Origin: Haloarcula sp. H-GB4 | GTDB lineage: Archaea; Halobacteriota; Halobacteria; Halobacteriales; Haloarculaceae | Assembly: GCF_030848575.1 (NCBI RefSeq) | Contig: NZ_JAVDDX010000001.1 | Span: 868,001-932,000 of the forward strand | Direction of reading: 5' to 3' | Length of the DNA: 64,000 nt | Shown here: one piece after another, positions 9,094-23,004 of the stretch | Layout of the letters: every line of letters begins with the position of its first letter | Position numbering within the stretch: the first letter of the stretch is position 1 | Made by a program: the position numbers and the translations under genes | Notes under the pieces: generated by a model | Told to the model about the DNA's origin: nothing | The model's input: only the letters and a program-made list of their open reading frames with translations | Database searches by the model: none

Positions 9094-9840
9094 ATGACAG
9101 TCAGACACGACGGCATCACTGCGGAGTGGCTCGGCTACGCGACCCTGCGGCTGGAAGGCGAGGACACGGTCGTCTACTTCGACCCCGGTCGGTACGGCGT
9201 CCTCACCGGAGAGTGGGAGCCAGACACGCCCGGCATCGGCCACCCGCCGACGCAGGACTACGCCCCCGAGGACGGCGACATCGTCTGTGTGACTCACATC
9301 CACCACTACGACCCCGATGGCATCCGCCGCGTCGCGAGTGAGGACGCCACTGTCGTCGCGTTCGAGGGTATCAACGTCCACGCCACCGACCGCGACCTCG
9401 ACCGCCTCGCCGATCTCGACTACGAGGTCCGCAAGGTGTCGATGGAGGCCGACGTGCTGGTCGATGATGTCCCAATCTGGACCATGCCGGCGTACAACCA
9501 CGAAGACGGCCGGAATGTGAAAGACGACGGCAGCCCCATCCACCCGAGGGGCATCGGCTGTGGCTTCCTCGTCTCGCTGGACGACACCCGCGTGTTCTGG
9601 CCCGGCGACACCGACGTACTGGACGGCCACGCCGAACTCGACGTGTCGCTGTTCGTCCCCACTATCGCCAAGAACTACACGATGAACCGCCACGAGGCCG
9701 CTGATCTCGCCGAAGAGATGGACCCTGACCTCGTGTTGCCGATGCACTACAACACGTTTGAGTCGCTGGAAGCGGACTCCGGTGCGTTTGCCGAGGACGT
9801 CGCCAAACGCGGGGTCCCGGTCGTCTTGGACGAAAGCTAG
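9094..9840 (+). CDS. Metallo-beta-lactamase-fold metal-dependent hydrolase
   Basis: 248-residue cytoplasmic hydrolase of the UlaG/YtkL-like branch. The metal-binding motif is read as THIHHYDPD with H68, H70 and D73 (the usual HxHxDH has shifted residues here). FWPGDTDV near 168 and LPMHYNTFES near 215 supply the later Asp and His ligands. Such proteins are often annotated as UPF0173 hydrolases; the substrate is unknown. It lies 64 bases after the ligase on the same strand. I see no feature that points to a specific pathway. Confidence 0.85.
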   Translation: MTVRHDGITAEWLGYATLRLEGEDTVVYFDPGRYGVLTGEWEPDTPGIGHPPTQDYAPEDGDIVCVTHIHHYDPDGIRRVASEDATVVAFEGINVHATDRDLDRLADLDYEVRKVSMEADVLVDDVPIWTMPAYNHEDGRNVKDDGSPIHPRGIGCGFLVSLDDTRVFWPGDTDVLDGHAELDVSLFVPTIAKNYTMNRHEAADLAEEMDPDLVLPMHYNTFESLEADSGAFAEDVAKRGVPVVLDES

Positions 9841-9908
9841 CTGGTGCAACAGCCAGACCACGTGACCTGAGACGACGGGCACCCAACTTCACCTGTCAGT
9901 CAAAACAG

Positions 9909-9916
9909 TATTAAAT
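9909..9916 (+). promoter_or_regulatory. TATA-like box for the membrane protein at 9939
   Basis: TATTAAAT ends 23 bases before ATG 9939, giving a leaderless transcript. This supports ATG 9939 as start rather than the overlapping GTG 9936. Confidence 0.6.
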
Positions 9917-9938
9917 CGCTCATAGGAACACGACTGTG

Positions 9939-10418
9939 ATGGAGCGCTCCAGCAAACGAGCAGGAGAGGCACGGTCCTCGACTGATCGAGCGCCCTCATT
10001 TGGGCACCTACTGCTAGTCTGGGTCCTCACTGGGTCGTCCCTCTGGTCTCTCGGCGCTACGGTGGCTGATGCGATTCAGGTCGAACTTCCGCTATCGACA
10101 ATGGGGACAGGCTTGCTGTTCGGAACGGTCGTCGTCGTGCTGTTCTGGATAGCCGGCTTTCAACCCTCACTCGCGGCCAGTTTCGGGTATTTCGTTACTG
10201 AACAGGTCATCAACATAGTCCTGCTTTTCGGCACCATCTTTCTCTTCGTTCCGCCCTCTACACCGTGGGCCACGGCTGTGCTCCAGTTCAGTTCGATCTG
10301 TCTCGCTGCGACGCTGGTGTTTACGCCCGTCGGGAAGCAGATACGGAACTCTTTCCAGCGATCTGTCCGTTCTTTGCTTAAACTACCGCCCCAGAAGCAG
10401 TCGGCCAATCACGATTGA
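9939..10418 (+). CDS. Membrane protein of unknown function
   Basis: 159-residue protein with a polar, Arg/Ser-rich N terminus of about 22 residues and four hydrophobic segments (roughly 24-44, 55-75, 80-104 and 108-128), then a basic, Gln-rich tail. I do not recognise the family. It has its own TATA-like box and is followed by 135 bases before the next gene, so it is probably transcribed alone. Its A+T content is somewhat above the neighbouring housekeeping genes, which may hint at recent gain. Confidence 0.65.
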   Translation: MERSSKRAGEARSSTDRAPSFGHLLLVWVLTGSSLWSLGATVADAIQVELPLSTMGTGLLFGTVVVVLFWIAGFQPSLAASFGYFVTEQVINIVLLFGTIFLFVPPSTPWATAVLQFSSICLAATLVFTPVGKQIRNSFQRSVRSLLKLPPQKQSANHD

Positions 10419-10553
10419 TTCGTCGCCACGCAGAATCAGGCCAAACACAATCGGGTTCGCTGCTACTCAGATAGTGGATCGATCATACGCCTCCGACTGC
10501 ACTGATTTCACTCGACAGAAAGTACTTACCGAGCGACTGGAGTTAGATTGTCA

Positions 10554-11837
10554 ATGCCCTCCTCTCGTCGGCGATACCTTCGTGGCTGTGCCGCGACCCT
10601 CGGACTGGCAACCGCTGGCTGCCTCGGTTCGAACGAGTCTAGAGAGACAACACCGACAGAAACCGAGGCAATGACGGAATCAAAGACTGAGACTGCCACC
10701 CCCACACAGAGCAAGGAAACGGAATCGTTTGTCGCCTGGCAGCAGTCGCTTGAATCTAAAGTCACGGCCCAACCAGCCAGTACGGACGACAGCGTCTACG
10801 TCGGCACAAAGTCGGGAACCGTCAAATCGCTCGCAACTGCAGGCGGGAGCCAGCAGTGGTCGTACGACGCGAGCGATGGCATCCGCTCGCAGCCGATACG
10901 CGTCGGGAACAGCGTATTCGTCGTAAGCGGGAAAGAGGGGCTGTACAAGGATCACATCGTCGTCGCACTCGACACCGAAACTGGTTCGAAGCAGTGGACG
11001 TTCGCTCCCGGAGAGTGGTGGCTGGAGCTGCTTGGCGCGACCGAGGATATGGTGTACGTCGGGACGAACACCGACGCCCCGTCGAAGCAGGGGCGAACGC
11101 TCTACGCGCTCGCTGTTTCTGATGGGTCGGTACAATGGTCCGGCGAAGTCGGTGACCAATACGGGGCAGTTTTGGATAACGGGACGATATACGTGGCCTC
11201 GCGCGGCCGATTCTACGCGTACGACACTGAGACCGGTGAGCAACGGTGGGCCACTGACGTTTCGGATTACTACTTCCAGACGATGGTTGCCACCGACGGC
11301 ACCCTCTGTTACGCCGCTGATGTGGACGAGACCCACGGCACGCTACTCGGTGTGGCCGCCGACACTGGCGAGACGCTCTGGACCCACGGAGAAGGGTCCA
11401 TCGCATCGACGACGCTCCACGACGGGACGCTCTACGTTGGTGGGACACACGTCGCCGCGCTCGACCCGACGACTGGCGAGCAACGGTGGCGAACGGACCA
11501 GTCTGGGTACGTCCAACAGGCCCCGGTTCAGAACGGGACTCTCTATACGGGTGGCGACGTGGTTCGCGGTCACGACAGTAGTACCGGCGAACTGGACTGG
11601 ACGTGGAGGCCGGAGACGAATGTTAAAGGGGTAGTGCCGGCGGCAGTCGTGTCTGATACACTGTACGTGGACTCATGGGCGTACGGCGATCCACGGAATC
11701 GGTTCAAGTTTGCGCTCGATATGAACGCTGAGACGAAACAGTGGGCGTTCGATGTTGAACGCGAGCTGACCGACCTGTCTTTCGGGAAACAATGGGCGTA
11801 CGTCGCTGCAGAAGACACTGTGTACGCGCTAGAATAG
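10554..11837 (+). CDS. Secreted lipoprotein with PQQ-type beta-propeller repeats
   Basis: 427-residue protein. The N terminus has a twin-arginine motif (SRRRYLRG), a hydrophobic stretch and a lipobox ending in Cys near residue 23 (TAGCLGS), so it should be exported folded by Tat and tethered to the membrane. A Thr/Glu-rich linker of about 40 residues follows. Then come about seven repeats with the propeller signature of the form ALDTETGSKQWTF, AYDTETGEQRWA and ALDPTTGEQRWR. Such PQQ-like propellers in haloarchaea usually lack a known cofactor and may be scaffolds or sugar/redox binding proteins. ATG 10554 is chosen because it begins right before the Tat motif; a TTG six bases upstream is less likely. 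Confidence 0.85.
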   Translation: MPSSRRRYLRGCAATLGLATAGCLGSNESRETTPTETEAMTESKTETATPTQSKETESFVAWQQSLESKVTAQPASTDDSVYVGTKSGTVKSLATAGGSQQWSYDASDGIRSQPIRVGNSVFVVSGKEGLYKDHIVVALDTETGSKQWTFAPGEWWLELLGATEDMVYVGTNTDAPSKQGRTLYALAVSDGSVQWSGEVGDQYGAVLDNGTIYVASRGRFYAYDTETGEQRWATDVSDYYFQTMVATDGTLCYAADVDETHGTLLGVAADTGETLWTHGEGSIASTTLHDGTLYVGGTHVAALDPTTGEQRWRTDQSGYVQQAPVQNGTLYTGGDVVRGHDSSTGELDWTWRPETNVKGVVPAAVVSDTLYVDSWAYGDPRNRFKFALDMNAETKQWAFDVERELTDLSFGKQWAYVAAEDTVYALE

Positions 11838-11864
11838 CCGGAAAGCCGTCCGCCGATGCCGCGT

Positions 11865-12971
11865 CTACAGCACGCCCATCTCGTCCAGCCGTTCGGGCAG
11901 GTACGTCTCCGTCACGAAGTCGAGCCCCCGAGACGCGAGCGCCTGCTGCTCGGCCTTCTTGTTGATGTCGAGCTGGAGTTCGATCTGCTCCTCCCAGAAA
12001 TCGGTCTGGAAGCGCGGGTCCTCCAGTTCGCTCTCTAAAGCGTTGACATCGGAGTCCGCCAGCGGGTCCGTCGGCAGTTCGTACTCGACGATGTCCTCCG
12101 GGCGGATGCCGATGAACTGCGCTTCGGGCGTCGCCAGATACTCCGAGAGATGCGCGCTCTTGATAGAGCCATAGGAGACCGACCCGAAGATGCGGTACGA
12201 CCACGGGTCACCGTCAGTGAACACCGTAACCGGGAGGTCGAGTTCGTCGTGGAGGCGCTTGATGAGCCGTCGGGTCGCCCGCGCTGGCTGACCGCCGAGG
12301 TGGACGACCAGCGCGTCGTACTCGTCGTCGAAGCCGTTCTCGACGAGTCGGTCGCGCATGCCACCGGTCTCTACGCAGAGGACGAACTTCGCGTCGTTGT
12401 CGAGGAACTCGATGGTGTCGGGGTTGTTCGGGATCTGGTAGCCGCCCTGCCCCACGTCGTCCTGACAGTGGATTTCGCGGTCCCCGCGGTTGGTCTGCTC
12501 GCGGAGGAGCAGTGGCCCCATTACCTTCGCTCCGGATTCTTCCGGGCGCATGTGGAAGTCCTCACGCTTGACATCGGAGACGATTTCCAGATCCTCGATG
12601 AGGTTGTTCGACTCATCTTGCGTGTTGAACTGGGCCTCGTCGAGGTCCCAGGACTCAGAGAGGTAGTACAGTTCACGCAGGGTCGATGAGCGGTCTTCCT
12701 CCAGTTGCTGGGAGAGGAAATCGATGGTGTAGACGGCCTTCAGAATCTTCTCGGCCCCGGATATCGTCTTTGCCGACCGGGTGGAGTTCCGGTCACCGTA
12801 CACCCAGACCTGCTCGTCCTCGTCGAAGACGATGTTGGACTTGGTCCGGGTCGGGATAGTCATTGTCGGGACCTCGCCGTCGGCGAACTGGTCGTAGAAG
12901 TCCGCCGCGAGGTCGATGAGTTGCTCGCGCGCTTCCTCGGTGTCGGGTGTGGTGTCTGAGTCGGTGCTCAT
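11865..12971 (-). CDS. top6A: DNA topoisomerase VI subunit A (Spo11-like)
   Basis: 368-residue DNA-cutting subunit of topoisomerase VI, which passes one duplex through another to decatenate and relax DNA. The winged-helix 5Y-CAP motif RELYY is at residues 99-103, with the second Tyr (103) expected to attack DNA. The Toprim domain shows [11 protein letters not shown] near 198 and FTDGDPW near 252. Length is normal. It starts one base after the top6B stop, so both come from one transcript that reads away from gyrB. The pair acts as an A2B2 complex. Confidence 0.96.
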   Translation of the reverse strand: MSTDSDTTPDTEEAREQLIDLAADFYDQFADGEVPTMTIPTRTKSNIVFDEDEQVWVYGDRNSTRSAKTISGAEKILKAVYTIDFLSQQLEEDRSSTLRELYYLSESWDLDEAQFNTQDESNNLIEDLEIVSDVKREDFHMRPEESGAKVMGPLLLREQTNRGDREIHCQDDVGQGGYQIPNNPDTIEFLDNDAKFVLCVETGGMRDRLVENGFDDEYDALVVHLGGQPARATRRLIKRLHDELDLPVTVFTDGDPWSYRIFGSVSYGSIKSAHLSEYLATPEAQFIGIRPEDIVEYELPTDPLADSDVNALESELEDPRFQTDFWEEQIELQLDINKKAEQQALASRGLDFVTETYLPERLDEMGVL

Positions 12972-12972
12972 A

Positions 12973-15363
12973 TCAGGCGTTCACCGTGAGTTTCTCCTCT
13001 TCGATACCGTCGACCGAGACGGTGAACTCGGCCTCGTCGGTCACGCTGTATTCAAGGACAGCGGTCTCGCCGGCTGCCACTGTCGGAGACCACTTGACGA
13101 ACCACTCGCCGTCCATTTCGACGACCGATGCGCCGTTGGTGACCTGTGGTTCGGCGGTGACGATGTCGGTCAGTTCCACGTCCGCGTTCGTGTCGTCGTT
13201 GTTCTCGATGCGGACCCGGACCGTGTCGTCCTCAACCTCGCGCTCGACGAGGACGTTGTTCATGATACGGGCCAGCGAGTCGTCGATGTGCAGCTCGTCG
13301 TTGTCGGTGACTTCGGTGAGCTTATCGGCCATCTCCGGCAGGATGGTCGCGAGCTTGTCCTGCTTCTCGCGGCGCTGTTGCATCGAGCGGCGCTTGTTCA
13401 AGTAGCTCTTGAGTTCGCGAGCGGCCTCCCGGATGGCGAGTTCGATCTCGTCTTCCATCTCGGGGACGTTGGCGATGGCGTCCTTGGACTCGCTGGTGAA
13501 GGGCACGTTTGTCGAGGCGACGTGAACCATGATGACGGCCGGTCCCTTCGGGATGCCGGAGCCGCCGGGCTGGTCAAGATTGTAGTTGCGCCAGCGGATG
13601 GACTTCACAACGTCAGTCGTCGCACAGGCCCCGCGCTGGTATACCAGCGGTACGCGGTTGGCGAACCGCATCACGTCGACGGTTCCCTCGCTTTCGAGTT
13701 CACCGCCGTAGGCGATACCCGCCTCGACGATGAACGGGTCGCCGCCGTGGACCGACGCATCCCGCGTCGAGGCGGCATAAAAGTCCGCGTCGAACTCCTT
13801 CCGAAGTCCTTCCTCGACCAGTTCCGCGCTGATGGGGGAGAGACAGTCCGTCGGCGGTGCGATAATGTCCGTCTCGCGCATCGCCGACAGAAGTTCACTC
13901 GCGGTATCGCGGTCGTCGGCGATATCGGAGACCTTTGGCGGCTCCTCCGGGACACCCTCAGCGGCCATCCAGAGCGCTTCGAAGACGTTCTCGCGGGCCG
14001 TCTCACCGAAGGTGGCGTCATCTTGCTCCTCGGTCATGTCGGCTGCGCGGTCGATGTAGTCACGGAGTTCGTCGCGGGTTAGCCGGTGGCGGCCGTCGTC
14101 GTCGAACTTGTCGGCCAGTCGGCTCGCCAGCCCCTCGATTGCGGCGTCGTCCTTACGTTTCGTTGTCACTTCATCAACGAGGGCGTAGAGGTCGCTCGAT
14201 AGAGTATCGCTGACGGCATCCCAGGCGGCTTCGACGGCGTTTTTTCGAACTGTCGCACCGAACGTCGTGTCGCCGTCCGCTTCGGCGTCTTCGGCCGCCG
14301 AATCGACGATGGATTCGACCTCGTGGTACGCGACCCGGTCGCGGTCGTGGATAGCATCGGAGACGGCGGCGGCGAACGTCGCAGTAGTCTCAGCACCCTT
14401 GTTCGCCACGGCATCCTCGACAGCGCTCTCGATGTCGGCGTCCTCGTTGACCTTCGGCGGCTGCCAGGCCATGCCGCGGCCATAGTGGCGGTCGTTGAAG
14501 TTCGCGATGACGCTGTCGGCCGTCTTCCCGCCGACGCGGGTGAACTCCTCTTGCATGAAGCCAGACACGGAGTACGAATCGGTGGCTTCGAGCATCTTCA
14601 GGAGTGTCCCCAGTTCGACGCCGTGGGGGTGCGGGCGGATCTCTTCTGTCTCGTCCGGGAGTTCCGCGCGCTCGGCCCGCTCGAACTTCAGGGACTCGTC
14701 TAGCCCCGGTTCGTCGAACTCAACGCGGGCGTGGGGATTGACAACAGCGGTGTCCTGAATGTAGTCCCGCAGCGTCGACCGGGCCCGCATGTTGGCCTCC
14801 ATTTCCAGTTCGATTCGCGTCCCGTGGGGGCGCTCCCACGTCGTCGTCTCGTCGACGCTGATTTCGGGTTCATTGGTGTCCGTGTCGACGATGAGTTCGA
14901 AGTACTGCGCCTCGTCCTGCCCCTTCGGCCGGGACGTTATCTTTGCGGGCTTGCCCGAAGTCAGCTGAGAGTAGAGTACAGCCGCGGAAATCCCGATCCC
15001 CTGCTGTCCGCGGTTCTGCTCTCTGGCGTGGAACCGGGAGCCATACAGGAGCTTCCCGAAGATTTTCGGCGCCTGTTCCTTCGTAATCCCGGGGCCGTTG
15101 TCCTCGACGACTAGCTTGTAGTAGTCGCCGGACTCCTGAATCTCGACGTAGATATCGGGGAGAATACCGGCCTCCTCGCAGGCGTCAAGCGCGTTGTCGA
15201 CGGCCTCCTTGACGGCCGTGACGAGCGCCCGGGCCTCCGAGTCGAAGCCCAGCATGTGCTTGTTCTTCTCGAAGAACTCGGCGATGGAGATGGCCCGCTG
15301 GGATTCGGCCAACTCCTCGGCGATCCCTTCGCCCTCGCCGAGTCGCGACTGATACGAGGTCAT
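12973..15363 (-). CDS. top6B: DNA topoisomerase VI subunit B, with lineage-type insertion
   Basis: 796-residue ATPase subunit of topoisomerase VI. GHKL motifs: [10 protein letters not shown] (N box), VEDNGPGI (G1) and GQQGIGISA (G2). The transducer domain follows with CLSPI and the long helical C-terminal part. ATG 15363 ([12 protein letters not shown]) is chosen; a start 27 residues further upstream is possible but gives a basic, Trp-rich segment unlike the family. Between the two similar stretches QPPKVNED (about 301) and EPPKVSDI (about 474) lie about 170 residues absent from shorter archaeal homologues of 530-620 residues. They carry repeated [11 protein letters not shown] / [11 protein letters not shown] units. 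Acts with top6A directly downstream. Confidence 0.95.
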   Translation of the reverse strand: MTSYQSRLGEGEGIAEELAESQRAISIAEFFEKNKHMLGFDSEARALVTAVKEAVDNALDACEEAGILPDIYVEIQESGDYYKLVVEDNGPGITKEQAPKIFGKLLYGSRFHAREQNRGQQGIGISAAVLYSQLTSGKPAKITSRPKGQDEAQYFELIVDTDTNEPEISVDETTTWERPHGTRIELEMEANMRARSTLRDYIQDTAVVNPHARVEFDEPGLDESLKFERAERAELPDETEEIRPHPHGVELGTLLKMLEATDSYSVSGFMQEEFTRVGGKTADSVIANFNDRHYGRGMAWQPPKVNEDADIESAVEDAVANKGAETTATFAAAVSDAIHDRDRVAYHEVESIVDSAAEDAEADGDTTFGATVRKNAVEAAWDAVSDTLSSDLYALVDEVTTKRKDDAAIEGLASRLADKFDDDGRHRLTRDELRDYIDRAADMTEEQDDATFGETARENVFEALWMAAEGVPEEPPKVSDIADDRDTASELLSAMRETDIIAPPTDCLSPISAELVEEGLRKEFDADFYAASTRDASVHGGDPFIVEAGIAYGGELESEGTVDVMRFANRVPLVYQRGACATTDVVKSIRWRNYNLDQPGGSGIPKGPAVIMVHVASTNVPFTSESKDAIANVPEMEDEIELAIREAARELKSYLNKRRSMQQRREKQDKLATILPEMADKLTEVTDNDELHIDDSLARIMNNVLVEREVEDDTVRVRIENNDDTNADVELTDIVTAEPQVTNGASVVEMDGEWFVKWSPTVAAGETAVLEYSVTDEAEFTVSVDGIEEEKLTVNA

Positions 15364-15443
15364 TGTCGTGCGGTACGTACCCGCGTCGGGCTTAAAAGGT
15401 AATCGCCACCAGAGTGAAAGTGAACGCTGCCCCCGAAATCGCA

Positions 15444-15463
15444 CTCCCGCGCGCGTGCGGGAG
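15444..15463. promoter_or_regulatory. Inverted repeat with alternating purine-pyrimidine next to the gyrB promoter
   Basis: CTCCCGC (15444-15450) and GCGGGAG (15457-15463) form a perfect 7-base inverted repeat around a 6-base loop. Bases 15448-15459 alternate pyrimidine-purine without a break. The element touches the gyrB TATA box on its upstream side and lies in the 138-base region shared with top6B. It could be a regulator site or a supercoiling-sensitive element; that is inference. Confidence 0.5.
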
Positions 15464-15464
15464 C

Positions 15465-15470
15465 TTTATA
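15465..15470 (+). promoter_or_regulatory. TATA box for the gyrB-gyrA operon
   Basis: TTTATA ends 31 bases before the gyrB ATG. It starts two bases after the inverted repeat at 15444-15463, which is where a TFB recognition element would lie. Confidence 0.65.
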
Positions 15471-15495
15471 CGTCCCCCTCTATTAGGACGGGTAA

Positions 15496-19877
<4,382 letters not shown>

Positions 19878-19951
19878 CCACGAGCGATCTTTTCCATCTG
19901 GTTGCCATGTCCGTGGCATAGACATACCCGTATCGACGACGTACCCCGCCC

Positions 19952-20998
19952 ATGGACCTGCCCCGGCATCTCTCACAGCACGACCGGGCGGCACAGTTGC
20001 CGCTGGTCACCGAGAACGCACGGGTGACGCTCGTCGAACCGATGGATCGCAACCGTAACAACGAGGTGCTAGCGGCGGTCCGTGACCAGATCGCACCCGT
20101 TGGGGACCGGTCGTGGGTGGCGGCCGCCCGGAACGGGTCGACAATTCGGTGGTCGGCGTTGCTTGACCGCGTTCGTGACGCAGGGGCATCGGAACGGCGA
20201 CTCGCGCAGATCGAGACACTGGCCGAGCGCTTCGACCGTCCCTATCCATCGCTGTTGCGACTGCGTGTCAAACCCGACGTGGACTTGGATTTTGCACCTG
20301 GCCAGGATGTCACGCTCAGGCTCCGGAACACGCCACGAGCGTACTCGCTGGCGAATTCCCCCAGTGAGGACGAACTAGAGTTCTGCATCCGACTGGTCCC
20401 CGGCGGGAAACTGACCAGCAGGCTGTTTGAACGCGTGGACGTGGGTGAGCCAGTCGTCGTTCGCGGGCCGAACGGCGACATGGTACTGGACCCGCCGTCA
20501 AGCCGTGACATGGTCTTCCTGGCGACGGGGACCGGCGTCGCACCGTTCAAGAGCATGATCGATTACACGCTCGAACAGGGGCGGGACGTGGTCGACGGCG
20601 AGCCCCGCGACATCTGGCTGTTCCTCGGCTGTGGTTGGGCGGACGACCTGCCTCACCGGGTCCACTTCCGGCGACTCGACGCCAAGTACGACCATTTCCA
20701 CTTCGTCCCCACGCTTACGCGCGAACCGCTGCTAACCGACTGGGACGGCGCGACCGACTACGTCCAGTCGGTGTTCGTCAGACACGTGGCACGGAACGCG
20801 CTGGCCGGCGCGGACCTGCCGGCACGGTTCGACGCCGTCCAGGAACAGCCACCCCAGTCGGGCGTCGACGCCCGCATCGACCCGACGAACGTCGAACTGT
20901 ACGCGTGCGGCATCAGCGCGATGGTGTCGACGCTGGTCCGGGCCGCCCGGAGCGTCGGGGTCCCCGACTCCGAGATGCAGTACGAAGGGTTCGGATAG
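19952..20998 (+). CDS. FAD/NAD(P)-binding oxidoreductase (ferredoxin-NADP reductase fold)
   Basis: 348-residue flavoprotein. The first 100 residues are not recognisable. Then comes an FAD-binding barrel with RAYSLANSP near 129 (the RxYS flavin motif) and GGKLTSRLF near 151. The NAD(P) domain has LATGTGVAPFKSMI near 190, LFLGCGWADDLPHR near 226 and CGISAM near 315. It should pass electrons between NAD(P)H and a one-electron carrier; the partner is unknown. It is downstream of gyrA with a 74-base gap and ends one base from the convergent arginase gene. Confidence 0.85.
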   Translation: MDLPRHLSQHDRAAQLPLVTENARVTLVEPMDRNRNNEVLAAVRDQIAPVGDRSWVAAARNGSTIRWSALLDRVRDAGASERRLAQIETLAERFDRPYPSLLRLRVKPDVDLDFAPGQDVTLRLRNTPRAYSLANSPSEDELEFCIRLVPGGKLTSRLFERVDVGEPVVVRGPNGDMVLDPPSSRDMVFLATGTGVAPFKSMIDYTLEQGRDVVDGEPRDIWLFLGCGWADDLPHRVHFRRLDAKYDHFHFVPTLTREPLLTDWDGATDYVQSVFVRHVARNALAGADLPARFDAVQEQPPQSGVDARIDPTNVELYACGISAMVSTLVRAARSVGVPDSEMQYEGFG

Positions 20999-21913
20999 CT
21001 ACAGCACGCGCTTGCCGAAGGCACTGGCGACGAGTTCACAGGCCAGTTCGGCAGTGCGGTTGTGCTCGTCGAGAATCGGGTTCACCTCGACCAGTTCCAT
21101 CGAGCGCAGTTGGTCGTGATGTTCGGCGACGTACTCCATCGCAATGTGGGCTTCGCGGTAGGAGACGCCGCCCCGGACCGGCGTCCCGACGCCGGGGGCC
21201 TCCGTCGGGTCGAGCCAGTCGAGGTCGAGCGAGACGTGTATTCCGTCCGTCCCGTCAGTCGCGATATCAAGCGCCTCGTCGACAACCTCTGGCGCGCTCC
21301 GGGCGTCGATATCCGACATCGTGTATGCCGTGATATCGCTGTTTTCGATCAGCCGGCGTTCGCCATCGTCCACGTCTCGAAGACCAACGATGACGACGTT
21401 TTCCTCACTCACCGCTGGCGTGTGCGCCCATTCGTGATCCGAGAACACTCCGAGACCGAGGACAGCCGCCAGCGACATCCCGTGGATGTTCCCGCTGGGT
21501 GTCGTCTCGGGTGTGTTGAAATCGCCGTGGGCGTCGAACCAGATAACGCCCAGCTCTTCGTCCTCGCGGGCCGCGCCGGCGATGGTCCCGACGCCGATAG
21601 AGTGATCGCCGCCCAGAACGAGCGGGAATCGTCCCTCTCGGAGGGTCGCATCGACCGCCGTCGTCACGTCCTCGCAGACTTCTTTCGTCTCCCTGAAGAA
21701 CTTCGCGCGCCCACTGTCCAGCCCGCCAGCATCGGGGTCGCGCTCCTCCGGTCGTGGCACAGCGATGTCGCCGCCGTCGATGCAGTCGATACCGATATCC
21801 GACAACTGGTCGGCGAGGCCGCCGTACCGTATCGCTGATGGTCCCATGTCGACACCGCGCCGGTCGGCACCGAGGTCCATCGGCACGCCGAGCACGCGAA
21901 CCTGTTGTTCCAT
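20999..21913 (-). CDS. rocF: Arginase
   Basis: 304-residue ureohydrolase that splits arginine into ornithine and urea using a binuclear manganese centre. The metal motifs are complete: LGGDHSIGVG near 99, WFDAHGDFNTPETTPSGN near 124-141 and SLDLDWLDP near 229. The TTPSGNIHG stretch is the arginase-type substrate loop rather than the agmatinase one. GVDMGPSAIRYGGL is the usual N-terminal signature. Formiminoglutamase is a less likely alternative. It is on its own strand and convergent with the flavin reductase gene. Confidence 0.9.
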   Translation of the reverse strand: MEQQVRVLGVPMDLGADRRGVDMGPSAIRYGGLADQLSDIGIDCIDGGDIAVPRPEERDPDAGGLDSGRAKFFRETKEVCEDVTTAVDATLREGRFPLVLGGDHSIGVGTIAGAAREDEELGVIWFDAHGDFNTPETTPSGNIHGMSLAAVLGLGVFSDHEWAHTPAVSEENVVIVGLRDVDDGERRLIENSDITAYTMSDIDARSAPEVVDEALDIATDGTDGIHVSLDLDWLDPTEAPGVGTPVRGGVSYREAHIAMEYVAEHHDQLRSMELVEVNPILDEHNRTAELACELVASAFGKRVL

Positions 21914-21976
21914 ACTATCGCCTCCACGGGCGGCGAATAAAGACCCAGCGTTGGGACGACGACCGTCACCGGTTCC

Positions 21977-22894
21977 CTACGTATACGGCGCACAGACCAG
22001 CTCGATGCCTTCTTCGAAGCTGGTCTCCGGTTCCCAGCCCGTCGCCTCGTGCATCTTCGAGAAATCGGCACAGGTGTCGTGGACGTACACGTCCTCGGGA
22101 ATCGGATTCTCCACGTACTCCGGCTCGATGTCCGTTTCAAGTTCGTCGTTCAGCATCTCGACGACGGTGTTGAAGTCGTAGGCCTCGCCGGTACCGAGGT
22201 TGTACACGTCGTTCAGTTCGTGTTCGGCGGCCAGGACAAGTCCGCGGACGATGTCGTCGACGTGGGTGAAATCGCGAGTCTGTTCGCCGTCACCGTACAG
22301 TTTCGGTGCGTTGCCGCTGGCCAAGTCGTCGGCGAACTGTGCGATAACGTTCGCGTACTCGCCCTTGTGTTCCTCCGCGCCACCGTAGCCCTGATACACC
22401 GAGAAGAAGCGCATCCCGGCCAGCGTGAGGTCGTAGTGGTTCTGGAAGTACTCGGCGTACGTCTCCCGGGCCATCTTCGAGGCCTCGTAGCCGGTGTTGA
22501 CCGTCACGTCCATGTCTTCTGGCGAGGGCTCGGTCCGACTGCCGTAGATGGAGGACGTCGAGGCGTAGACGATGGTATCACAGCCGTCGTCCCGGGCCTG
22601 CTCGACGGTGTTGACGAACCCCTCGACGTTCACGCGAGCGCCGTGGGTCGGGTTGTCCTCGTGCATCGCATAGGAGGAGAGCGCTGCGAGGTGGAACACG
22701 ACGTCTACGTCGGTCGGCAGGTCGTCGTCGAGGACGCTCTGTTCGACATACTCTACGTCTTCTGATACGTTTTCCGGCGTGCCGAGGTAGCCGTCATCTA
22801 GGGCGACGACATCGTTGTTCTCGGCCAGTTTGTTCGCGAGGTTTGCCCCGATGAACCCCCCACCGCCAGTTACCAGAACGCGCTGATTTTCCAT
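21977..22894 (-). CDS. NAD-dependent sugar epimerase/dehydratase (GalE-like)
   Basis: 305-residue extended short-chain dehydrogenase acting on a nucleotide-sugar. Nucleotide motif TGGGGFIGANL at 9-19, SSIYGSR near 117, and catalytic YEASK near 138. The C-terminal substrate part includes QTRDFTHVDD and YNLGTGEAYDF. UDP-glucose 4-epimerase is the most likely activity, but many related enzymes share this layout. It could supply sugars for the glycan genes 15-30 kb away; that is inference. A TATA-like box 23-30 bases upstream indicates a leaderless monocistronic gene. Confidence 0.88.
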   Translation of the reverse strand: MENQRVLVTGGGGFIGANLANKLAENNDVVALDDGYLGTPENVSEDVEYVEQSVLDDDLPTDVDVVFHLAALSSYAMHEDNPTHGARVNVEGFVNTVEQARDDGCDTIVYASTSSIYGSRTEPSPEDMDVTVNTGYEASKMARETYAEYFQNHYDLTLAGMRFFSVYQGYGGAEEHKGEYANVIAQFADDLASGNAPKLYGDGEQTRDFTHVDDIVRGLVLAAEHELNDVYNLGTGEAYDFNTVVEMLNDELETDIEPEYVENPIPEDVYVHDTCADFSKMHEATGWEPETSFEEGIELVCAPYT

Positions 22895-22916
22895 ATCTGT
22901 GTCAGGTCAGCGCCGG

Positions 22917-22924
22917 AATAAAGT
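22917..22924 (-). promoter_or_regulatory. TATA-like box for the sugar epimerase gene
   Basis: ACTTTATT on the minus strand, 23-30 bases before the ATG at 22894. Confidence 0.55.
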
Positions 22925-22974
22925 ACTAACGTTTTCCGCGATTCTAAGACGGTTCCAGAGGGTTTACCGTCGCA

Positions 22975-22980
22975 TTTAAG
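22975..22980 (+). promoter_or_regulatory. TATA-like box for the HTH regulator gene
   Basis: TTTAAG ends 25 bases before ATG 23005, fitting a leaderless transcript. It faces the epimerase promoter 50 bases away. Confidence 0.55.
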
Positions 22981-23004
22981 GACGGCTGTACCGAACAGGG
23001 CATT

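Noticed and set aside
12916..14082. A 388-codon open frame on the plus strand
   Set aside because: Antisense to top6B; long antisense frames are expected in G+C-rich genomes, its residues show no family pattern, and the top6B motifs on the other strand are complete.
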